The notes under the pieces were generated by a model. It did no database searches and had not been told where the DNA came from. It saw nothing but the letters and a program-made list of their open reading frames with translations. Below, in pieces: positions 10,501 through 17,592 of a stretch of DNA of 17,592 nucleotides. The position numbers and the translations under genes are program-made. How positions within the stretch are numbered: the stretch's first letter is position 1; every line of letters begins with the position of its first letter. This stretch comes from Irineochytrium annulatum. Its lineage: Eukaryota; Chytridiomycota; Chytridiomycetes; Chytridiales; Chytridiaceae. The DNA lies in contig JADGJL010000383.1 in NCBI GenBank assembly GCA_027600665.1, positions 1 through 17,592 on the forward strand, in the 5' to 3' direction.

Positions 10501-11184
10501 CGGAACCCTTCTGCCCGATGACCAAATTCAATACCATCAGCGCGTCAGACGGCGTCTCGACCTTTTCTCCTTTCAGGAACGGCACGAGCTTGCTCATATC
10601 GACCTCGGCCCTCTTGATAACCTCAACCGTGAAGTCGTTCCCACCCCTCCTGCGCTTCTGCTCGGACCCGCTGCCGGATCCACCCGAGCCGCCCGAGCTG
10701 GACCCCTCGTCGGGCAGGGTGATGCGGAGGGTGATCTGTGGCTGGGGCAGAGCCTTCGCCGTGTACAGGAGATGGTTTCCGTCAAAGACAGGGTAGATGC
10801 CGCCCAGCTCGCCGCCGGGGGCGCTACACTTCTTCATCAGCTCGGCAAAAACGCGCAGGCGGGACTGGGGGGATCCCCAAGGCTCGCACTTGAACTCATC
10901 TATTTGAGCGTGGGAAGGAGATGTTTTAGAGCTAACAAAATCAAGTAGATCCGCCTTTAGAACACTTACATTGGTGGACGATATTTTTCGTAAAATCGGT
11001 GACAGGATACATGTTCGCAATTACTGTGAAGGTATAGATTAGTGAAAGCAAAACAGATCTTCAGTGCTCGGCCACATCCCACGCTATCCCGCCCAACCCC
11101 ACGCTAATACCACATACCTTTAATCGGCTTGCCGAGCGTGCCCTTCCCGGGACGAGGTGGCATGACGGGCGAGGGGAAAGACAT
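7525..11184 (-). CDS. AGO: Argonaute (AGO-clade slicer), 16 exons, 873 residues
   Basis: Small-RNA-guided effector of RNA silencing. Exons in transcript order: 11184-11118, 11023-10970, 10899-10487, 10404-10175, 10091-10023, 9964-9893, 9829-9736, 9654-9488, 9435-9354, 9287-9114, 9052-8817, 8753-8709, 8655-8397, 8335-8008, 7916-7660, 7599-7525; every junction is GT-AG and in phase. Domains: N domain ([11 protein letters not shown]) with a Gly/Ser-rich loop, linker ([11 protein letters not shown]), PAZ about 228-345 ([31 protein letters not shown]), MID about 435-575 with 5'-phosphate pocket residues (Y in ELYKRLK, TQCVQ, K570 and K574 in IKVNAKLEG), and PIWI. The catalytic set is complete: D601 (GADVTHP), E640 (QRQKE), D687 (FYRDG) and H824 (PAYYAHL). 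It ends in the usual [12 protein letters not shown]. Spacing matches human AGO2 except for 15 extra residues between E640 and D687. The start ATG at 11184 has a TATA box 154 bp upstream. Confidence 0.97.
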
Positions 11185-11337
11185 CGTGCCGGCGAAGGGT
11201 GAGGAACGAAGATAGAGGGGGAGTCGGATGCGAGTTGAGGTGGAGAGTAGATGAAGAGGTTCGATGACGCGTCAGGAGGGCGGGGGGATTGTGGTGGGGC
11301 CAGGTCTTAACGGGAGCGTGCGTCGCGGTCTGGGGGA

Positions 11338-11344
11338 TTTTATA
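11338..11344 (-). promoter_or_regulatory. TATA box for Argonaute
   Basis: Reads TATAAAA on the minus strand, 154 bp upstream of the Argonaute ATG, in otherwise GC-rich DNA. This would put transcription start around 11310 and give a leader of about 125 nt. Position and composition support it; no transcript data. Confidence 0.55.
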
Positions 11345-11999
11345 CCCGCCCGGGGTCGCGACGCGTGGGGGCGGCTCGTGAACGGCCCTTGAACGTCCCA
11401 GAGGACGGCGGTTCGAATCGAGGTGGGCCGTGAGAACTCGCGCTCCGGCTCGAGGGGAGTTCCCACCTTGGTCGCGACATGTGGGAAGCCTCACTGGCCG
11501 CCTGCGGATCGAAGATCAAGTCGACTTTCGAATGGAAGGTGGGGCCCTGGAGAGGTCGTAATCAAGGTCTGCGAGACTGAATGACCCAGAGTGGAATCCG
11601 TCAAATCACCACTCCCTCTTGATCGCCTAGACGACCTCGGCAGCCCCACCGAACATGAGAGGCCCGATTCAAAGCATCTGCTACCTAGAGGTCGGCCAGG
11701 GAGCCTCGATCTCGTAGGAACCTCATTTTTGAGCGACGATAGATGTCGACGCGAGATCTACGAATCGCCGGACGCGACCACGTAGAACGGCCGGGCCGCC
11801 CACGGACGCGTCTTGCGAGTCGAGGAGGGACCCGGCGATCGCGCGGATCGGGCTGGGGGAGTACCGCACGCGGCAACGGATGCCGGAGTTGCTGCCGAAC
11901 TCCGACGGAGGTGACCATGGGAGTCGCCAGACGCTGTCGCCATAACTTGGGCTCCGCTTCGACGTGCGAGGCCGACGCCGACGGCGCGAAGGGACGCGT

Positions 12000-12007
12000 T
12001 ATAAAAA
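12000..12007 (+). promoter_or_regulatory. TATA box for the GST gene
   Basis: TATAAAAA, 96 bp upstream of the GST ATG at 12096, followed about 25-30 bp later by pyrimidine-rich sequence suitable for transcription start. It also argues against translation from farther upstream, although the frame is open from 11964. Confidence 0.65.
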
Positions 12008-12095
12008 GGGATGCTCGCCGTGCCTGTTACCCTCACCAACTTTCTTCAACAATCTGCCTCCAACAAGCTTCCGTTTCCCATTCCTTCGAGCCGCA

Positions 12096-12812
12096 ATGAC
12101 GAACACAAAGCTCCAGTTTTTCGACATCGCCAGCCAACAGCAGCCCCATACCTGGAACCCCAACACCGTCAAGACGCGTCTCGCACTCAACTACAAGCAG
12201 ATCGATCACGACACGACCTTCCTGTCCTACCCAGACATCGCCCCGACCCTCACGGCCCTGGGGGCGACCGCCAACAAGGGTTTCGGCAAATCGTACACGC
12301 TCCCGGCCATCGAGCACGACGGCAAATGTATGATGGACTCGTACCCGATCGCTGTCCACCTCGACGTCGCGTTCCCAGGTTCGCCGTCTCTATTCCCGAC
12401 GCCAGAGTCGCGCGTCACGGCACACCTCGTCCAGGCCGCGCTGGACGCCAAGATCTTCCCGCTGGCGCGTCGGCTCGTGCTGTACCGTGTGCCCGCGATG
12501 CTCGACGAGCGCGGCGGCGAGTATTTTGCCGAGGACCGCGCCAAGATGCTGGGGAAGAGGCTTGAGGAGCTGGTCGAGGATCCCGAGCGGGATTGGAAGG
12601 CGATGGAGGTGGAGATGGCCGCTTTGGGGAAGCTGTGGTGCGTGAACGAGGGGCCATTCTTGGCCGGCGAGGTCGTCACGTACGCCGACTTCGTCATGAT
12701 GAGTGCGCTGGTGTTCTTTGTGAGGATGGGCGAGGACAAAGTGTTGAAGATGGGACCGGACGGCTGCTTTGCCAGGTTGTGGAAAGCCTGCGAGGGGTGG
12801 CTGCTGGAATAA
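12096..12812 (+). CDS. Glutathione S-transferase-like protein (fungal GSTFuA / LigE-like type), intronless
   Basis: 238 residues in one exon, unlike its intron-rich neighbours. The N-terminal thioredoxin-fold part shows the pattern of fungal FuA-type and bacterial beta-etherase-type (LigE-like) GSTs: TWNPNTVKTRLALNYK near residues 18-33, YPDIAPTL, then YTLPAIEHDG with the cis-proline, and DSYPIAVHLD, where Asp-Ser binds the glutathione gamma-glutamyl group in GSTs generally. The C-terminal half is helical, with a GST_C-like end (FLAGEVVTYADFVMMSAL). Likely role: glutathione conjugation or thioether/ether cleavage of small aromatics in the cytosol; the substrate cannot be told. The ATG at 12096 has a good context (CGCAATGAC) and a TATA box at 12000. 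The pattern is clear enough for the superfamily, less so for the class. Confidence 0.86.
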   Translation: MTNTKLQFFDIASQQQPHTWNPNTVKTRLALNYKQIDHDTTFLSYPDIAPTLTALGATANKGFGKSYTLPAIEHDGKCMMDSYPIAVHLDVAFPGSPSLFPTPESRVTAHLVQAALDAKIFPLARRLVLYRVPAMLDERGGEYFAEDRAKMLGKRLEELVEDPERDWKAMEVEMAALGKLWCVNEGPFLAGEVVTYADFVMMSALVFFVRMGEDKVLKMGPDGCFARLWKACEGWLLE

Positions 12813-12827
12813 TCTCTTTCTTTGTCG

Positions 12828-12860
12828 CGAAATCTCGTACTTGTTTTTAGAGAGATTTCG
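12828..12860 (+). other. 9-bp inverted repeat in the GST 3' UTR
   Basis: CGAAATCTC at 12828-12836 is perfectly complementary to GAGATTTCG at 12852-12860, with a 15-nt T-rich loop, starting 15 nt after the stop codon. Could form an RNA hairpin; function unknown. Confidence 0.5.
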
Positions 12861-12922
12861 GGTCTCTACTTCCATAGGCAGTTCCTCTCTGCAATAAGTC
12901 GATTTTAAAAGCAAAGAGCAAA

Positions 12923-12928
12923 AATAAA
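12923..12928 (+). promoter_or_regulatory. Candidate poly(A) signal of the GST gene
   Basis: AATAAA in an A-rich stretch 111 nt after the stop codon, followed by T-rich sequence. Consistent with a short 3' UTR; fungal poly(A) signals are degenerate, so this is tentative. Confidence 0.4.
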
Positions 12929-13075
12929 ATCATTTTGAGCGCAAGTCTTCAGTCGGGATGTCCATGTACAGTACGGATGAATCAGGCGACGTGAGGCTTT
13001 GATTACAATGCCCCTTGGAGATCAACGATTTCCGACGTTGGGATCGACACAGTCTTCACCCACACACCGCGTTGC

Positions 13076-15027
13076 ATGTCGTCGCGTCAGGTCTCCCCCA
13101 TTACGAACGAGACAACCATGAACAAGAACGACCCCGCGTCAGAGACCGTGGAGTACGACGGCGGTCCTGCGGTCGACTGGACGCGCGCCGGGAAGCTGAA
13201 GGTCCAGGCGCTCTCGGGCGAATACATCCAGCTGGGTGACCTGTGGGCCGGCGGCCGGCGCGTCATCTTCGTCTTCCTCCGGCGCTTTGGCTGCCAGACC
13301 TGGTGAGTTCGACGATCCCGAGGCCCGCGAGTGTGCTTCCTGACGCGTCGGCAACAGTTTCTCCTACATCATCCTCTTCGCCCACCTCCGTCCCATGCTT
13401 GCCAACACCAACACCAGGGTCGTATTCATAACGTGCCACGAGGACCTGAGCGAGATTCAGACGTTCTTGAACAACTTCGCTTTTTGGCTGCGGACGCTCA
13501 ACAACGGCGAGGTCGGCGCGACAGGAGATAAGTTCGAGGAGGCGTCCGGAGGTGCGCTCCCCGGTGAGCTGTACATGGACAAGGGGCGCGACGTGTACAG
13601 GGCCTTCGGCATCACGCCGAGCGTAGATAGGGCCCAGCTGGCAAGGATTGGGATTTGGACGAAGTTTATGGTAGGATTTTGCCATCGCGTGTCTGGCCTC
13701 ACACGTCCCTTTCTCTCAGGTCGCTTTCGGTTTGGTTGACAATGTGAAGGAGCCGAAGGGGGGTTTCAAGGGGGCCCATAAAGAGTCTTATAAAGCGATC
13801 TTGAGGGTGTGGCTTAAGGTCGCGAAGCGGCATACGGATCTGGAGATCTGGAAGCAGAGTCCCGGCATAGTTGTATTAGACAACGAGAAGCTTCTTTATC
13901 GCGTGAGTATCAATTCTTTGCCGTCCTCTCCTTCCGTTGCTTATATCTATCACAGTTTGTGTTGAAAGACCAGCTGAAACCTATTCCGGATATAAACGAT
14001 CCAAATCTGCAAGGCGCGCTGATGTGTGAAAAGCCCGACCTCGAGCTTCTTGATGAGGCAGTAACGAAGGGTTTGGAAAAGTTCATCAAAACCGTTCAAA
14101 ACCCGGCAAACTTTGGCAAGGTCGAGGATAACGAACTGCCGAGGAAGCAGAAGCTGGGGTCAGGACGTGAATCGGAGGTCTTTAAGTCGAAGTGGATGGG
14201 CGTAGAGGTGGCCGTGAAGTACTTCAGATACGCAGATGCAAAAGGGGATGACCCGGAGGCCGAGGATCCCGTACAGAGCTTCTCAAATGAATGCGCAATC
14301 TTGATGTCGCTTCACCACCGGAACGTCATTACGATGATGGGGTTCGGCTGCAAGCCCCCAAACTCATATTATTTGATTACAGAGTTTATGACGCGAGGTT
14401 GGCTATCATATCTCATCTGCCACTGACCTCTTTTCAGGTTCGCTCTTTGATGTTATTGGTAACATCTCGATCCCTATGGAGCCGGAGCGGAAGAAGGCTA
14501 TCCTTCTCGACACCGCTCGGGGCATGGCCTTCCTGCACGGTTGCAGGCCACGAGTCATCCACCAGGACCTCAAAAGCCTGAACCTATTAATCGCTGAGGA
14601 TTGGACGGTAAAGGTGGCTGACTTTGGGATAGCCAAGGCGAAGCTGGAGAACTCGCAGTCAAACGTCCGAAACGCGGAAGAGGTGGCGGAAGAGGAGGAC
14701 GGGACCCCGTTACAAGGCGGCACAATTCAGTGGATGCCGCCGGAACAGCTCGACGGGTCGCCCCGGACGACGACGAAGATGGACGTTTTCGCGTTTGGTG
14801 TCATTATGTGGGAGGTCGGCATGCGAAAAAGGCCGTGGCGCGGCGTGCCCATCAAGACCATCTGCGACAACGTGATTCAGGGAAAGCGGCTGTCTTATCC
14901 TACAACGTGGGAGCAGCCATTCCAAAAGCTGATGAGCAAGTGTTGGGCGCAGGACGCGAACACCCGACCACCGTTCCCGATCATTGTCAAGTCGTTGGAG
15001 AAGATGAGGGTGCCCGCTACAATGTAG
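13076..15027 (+). CDS. AhpC/TSA (PRXL2/SelU-like) thioredoxin-fold domain fused to a TKL-type protein kinase
   Basis: 584 residues, exons 13076-13302, 13358-13670, 13720-13902, 13956-14397, 14438-15027, all GT-AG and in phase. Residues about 40-240 match the AhpC/TSA antioxidant family that includes PRXL2/FAM213 and SelU: hydrophobic strand VIFVFLRRFGC, CxxC (C73, C76), VVFITC, LPGELYMDKGRDVYRAFGI and WKQSPGIVVLDNEKLLYRF. C76 is split by the first intron (TG|T). After a linker, residues about 305-580 form a kinase: glycine loop GSGRESEV, VAVK (K329), alpha-C Glu E353, HQDLKSLN (D432, N437), DFG (D450), PPE (E491), DVFAFGVIMWEVG. The general look (MPPEQL, FGVIMWE) is tyrosine-kinase-like. All catalytic residues are present, but Arg of HRD is Gln, and the activation segment is long and acidic. 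No signal peptide or membrane segment, so cytosolic. An in-frame ATG at 13118 (ACCATGA) is an alternative start. A redox-controlled kinase is an inference. Confidence 0.9.
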
Positions 15028-15436
15028 GACGCGTAGACTGACGCGTAGAGTTTGCGGGAGTTGGGCACGCCCTCAAACTATACTTATCAACAATGTATGT
15101 AATGTACATGCAGCATTGGCCGACCTCGTCGTGTATGCAGTCGGTGTTCGGATGAACAGGCCGATCTCCACCGCGGCGCGTTTTTGACGCGATGATCGAA
15201 AGTGCCCCTCCACAGTCCAGTCCGCTGCAGCGGAAGCGGGCTGGGTACTCGGCTAAAGGACGGCGGAGTCCGAAGTTGAGTTTTCCAAGGGACTGGAGCA
15301 AAAACCTGAACCTCAACCTCACCCACTCAACATCCGGCTCCGCGGCCTCCCCCACCCTGCAGGCCGTCAGCTCATCTCTCCTCCCCACCCTCCGCAGGCC
15401 TCCCGCGAAACCTTCACAAACCCCCAGGAACCCGCA
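15028..15436. other. Spacer: kinase 3' UTR and transporter promoter
   Basis: No conserved protein on either strand; a 157-residue minus-strand frame (15017-15490) shows no family pattern. A palindromic ATGTACAT lies at about 15102-15109. From 15337 the plus strand is strongly pyrimidine-rich, typical of a leader just before the transporter ATG, with CAG sites that might be leader-intron acceptors. No TATA box seen. Confidence 0.55.
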
Positions 15437-17592
15437 ATGGCAACCCACGCGTCCAGTATTGTGCGCTGCCAGCTCTGCGACGGCCCACACACGGCAAAGG
15501 CATGCCCCACATTGGTTTCCCGCTCCCAGGCGTCGACGCCCGCGTCAACGGCCCCGCGCACGCAACAGCAGCAAGTGCAGGACCGGGACGAGTTCCTGAG
15601 GCGGCAGCAGATGGAACAACTGAGGTTGCAACAGCGACAGCTCGAGAAGAGGAGGAAGAGACTCGAGCAACAGCAAGCGCAGATTGACGAGATTCAGAAG
15701 AGACTGTCCCAGAGTATCGACCCGGAAGGGCAACTGCAGGATGCGCGTGCAGGTCAAGATGGCGAACGGGTGAACGGCAGCGCGTGGGGCGACAGCACCG
15801 ACGCGTCCTTTGACATCGGATCGCGGGGCCGTGATGGAGGATCCGACTCGCCCCAGATGTCGCAGGGGGACAGGCTGGTCCCGCCACCACGGACCGTGTC
15901 CATGTCCCGATCAGTCGCCAGGGCCTCGTTTGTCGGGTTTGCGCCGAACACGGCCTTCGAGGACGGCGACACGGGCGCCGACTGCGATGATGACGACGAT
16001 GGTAGCAGCGCCGTCGATGGCTACATGGGTGAGACGCGGTTGGACATGGGGTCAGTGAGGGGCAACGGGAACGCCAAGGGGAACGGCGGCGATGGCGGCT
16101 TTATGATCGCTCAGGGATATTCCGACGACTCTGTGAGCCCCGGCCGCGCATCTACGGCCTCCACCATTAAGGCGCGAGAGGACGGACGGGTCGACATCGA
16201 GTCGAACGGGAAGGTGGATAAGGGCATCGTGGGGAGGCAGTCGGGCAGCTCGACGCTGCAGCGTCCACAGCAGTTTGCGGACATGGACGCGGTGAACGTG
16301 CCTTTGGGGAAGGCCCAGTTCTGGCTGGTGTACCTGGGGCTGATGTTGTCAATCCTGCTCGCGGCGCTCGATCAAACTATTGTTAGTACCGCGTTGAAGG
16401 CAATCATTGCGGATCTGGGAGGCCAGGCGCTCATCCCGTGGATCGGGAGCGCGTACCTTCTTACTGCGACATCATTTGCGGCGATGTACGGCAAGTTCGC
16501 AGACATTTATGGACGCAAGGTCCGAATCTGCCTTTTCTTTCCATGCCTGTACTAATCTTATCAACATTGTAAATAGTGGGTGTTCGTGGTCGCGATCGCC
16601 ATCTTTGAGGCTGGATCGGTGGTTTGCGGTGCAGCTCCTACGATGGAGGTTTTAATTATCGGACGGGGAATTGCTGGAATAGGCGGAGGTGGCATCATCT
16701 CGATTGTCCTCATTATCATCAGCGATATTGTAAGCCAGAGGGATCGCGGGAAGTACCAGGGCATTATTGGAGCTGTAAGTCACTTACGATCCCCCGAATG
16801 GAGTTCGACTCACGCTCCGTCAGGTCTTCGGCCTTGCATCCGTGATTGGTCCTCTCGTCGGTGGGGCTTTCAGCGACTCCGTCAGCTGGCGCTGGTGCTT
16901 CTACATCAACGTCCCCTTCGGCGCCATTACCATTGCTGTCGTCATCGCGTTCCTCAAATTCCCGCCACCAGAAGGTTCGGTCCGCGACAAGCTGGGCCAG
17001 ATCGACTTCATCGGCACACTTCTCCTTTTGGCCGCCGTCACCTGCGCCATCACGCCTGTTCAGCTCGGCGGAACGACGTGGGAGTGGGGCGCGACGAGCA
17101 CGGTTTCGATGCTCGCTGCGTCGCTGATCCTCGTGATCCTCTTCGTGCTGTCGCAATTGCGTTCGCGATTCAGATCCTGGGATGGGAGCGAGGCTCCAGA
17201 GATTGCCATCATCCCGCCGTCGATGTTCATGAACCGGAGCGTGCCGGCGTTCCTGGTCATCGCGCTGTGTCTCGGCGCGGCGTTCTTCTCATCGCTGTAC
17301 TACATATCGTAAGTGTAAGACCGGGTTGGCCTTTTCTTTCTTTGGTGGCGGCGGAGCATAGTGCTAAATGATCCTTTCAGCTTGTTCTTTCAGGTCGTGT
17401 ACGGCGACTCGGCGACCGCCGCTGGAATCCAAACGATCCCGCTCATATTTGGTGTTGTAATTTTGAGTATTACCAGCGGGCTCCTCGTGTCGAAGACAGG
17501 GCGCTACGTCCCGTTCTTATATGCCGGTTCTATTCTGCTGGCAGTCGGGGTATACTTAACCTCGACATTAGGTAATTGCCTTTCTCTTCACC
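15437..17592 (+). CDS. DHA2-type MFS drug/H+ antiporter with zinc-knuckle and coiled-coil N-terminal extension (3' end outside the window)
   Basis: Exons 15437-16519, 16577-16774, 16824-17308 and 17381-17571, then a GTAATT donor at 17572; 652 residues are visible. The transporter starts near residue 283 and has DHA2 signatures: [18 protein letters not shown] in TM1, motif [11 protein letters not shown] between TM2 and TM3, [10 protein letters not shown] in TM4, antiporter motif [15 protein letters not shown] in TM5, [13 protein letters not shown], then [19 protein letters not shown]. Such plasma- or vacuolar-membrane pumps export drugs, toxins or basic amino acids by proton exchange; the substrate is not evident. 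The first about 280 residues are soluble: C11-x2-C14-x3-H18-x4-C23 (zinc-knuckle-like), a Gln/Arg/Glu-rich coiled coil at about 43-94, an Asp-rich stretch (DCDDDDDG) and a Gly/Asn-rich stretch. Start ATG at 15437 (CGCAATGGC) was kept because the frame is open and intron-free into TM1; an internal ATG at 16283 could make a conventional transporter. Confidence 0.9.

Larger units (their letters stand above)
11185..12095. other. Divergent promoter region between Argonaute and the GST gene
   Basis: GC-rich 911-bp spacer between two head-to-head genes. Short frames on both strands look like composition artefacts and match no family I know. Each gene has its own TATA-like element (listed separately), so this is two back-to-back promoters. 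Pyrimidine-rich sequence at about 12028-12090 is the probable GST leader. Confidence 0.65.

Noticed and set aside
10457..10948. Open frame of 163 codons on the plus strand opposite Argonaute
   Set aside because: It lies antisense to a confidently identified Argonaute exon and intron, and shows no family pattern.
11405..11425. GGTTCGAATC, a tRNA T-loop-like string
   Set aside because: The flanking bases do not form a T-stem on either strand, and no acceptor or anticodon arm is in range.
12227..12739. Open frame of 170 codons on the minus strand
   Set aside because: Antisense shadow of the GST coding exon; Ser/Arg-rich composition follows from the GC-rich codons opposite.
15017..15490. 157-codon minus-strand frame between the kinase and transporter
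   Set aside because: No recognisable domain and it overlaps the start of the transporter gene; treated as spacer.
1..17592. CRISPR arrays, insertion sequences, transposon ends, rRNA genes
   Set aside because: No direct-repeat/spacer pattern, transposase or reverse transcriptase motifs, or rRNA sequence was seen; the gene content is eukaryotic.

Overview
The window looks like a gene-dense stretch of a nuclear genome from a zoosporic (flagellated) fungus, probably chytrid-grade; I cannot name the lineage. The evidence is a spliced BBS1 gene (a ciliary BBSome subunit, expected only where a cilium or flagellum exists) next to a slicer-type Argonaute, a fungal-style glutathione transferase, a DHA2-type drug/H+ antiporter and many short GT-AG introns (about 40-94 nt, often with a CTAAC/CTGAC/TACTAAT-like branch site). 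Coding exons are GC-rich; spacers and introns are richer in A+T.

Layout. (1) 110-3215, + strand: BBS1, 11 exons, with a long disordered N-terminal extension. (2) 3915-5352, + strand: nucleosome assembly protein NAP1, at least 9 exons; the first exon with the start codon was not found, and the last exon encodes only the C-terminal CKQQ prenylation box. (3) 5674-6738, + strand: Ser/Thr-rich low-complexity protein with tandem repeats, mirrored by an equally long antisense open frame. (4) 7525-11184, - strand: complete Argonaute, 16 exons, 873 residues, with all four catalytic residues and the 5'-phosphate-binding residues. (5) 12096-12812, + strand: intronless GST-like protein, divergent from Argonaute across a 911-bp spacer with a TATA box facing each gene. 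(6) 13076-15027, + strand: fusion of an AhpC/TSA (PRXL2/SelU-like) thioredoxin-fold domain with a TKL-type protein kinase, 5 exons, 584 residues. (7) 15437 to beyond 17571, + strand: DHA2 major facilitator transporter with a roughly 280-residue cytosolic N-terminal extension carrying a zinc-knuckle-like motif and a coiled coil; the window edge cuts it off.

The genes do not form one pathway; they are separate eukaryotic transcription units covering flagellar trafficking, chromatin assembly, surface coat, RNA silencing, detoxification, a putative redox-signalling kinase and efflux. The best candidate for something undescribed is the redox-domain/kinase fusion. Its CxxC motif is completed only by splicing, and its kinase is of the non-RD type with a long acidic activation segment. 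The zinc-knuckle/coiled-coil extension on the transporter is second. All exon boundaries were placed by hand from splice signals, reading phase and remembered family motifs; no database search or transcript data were available.
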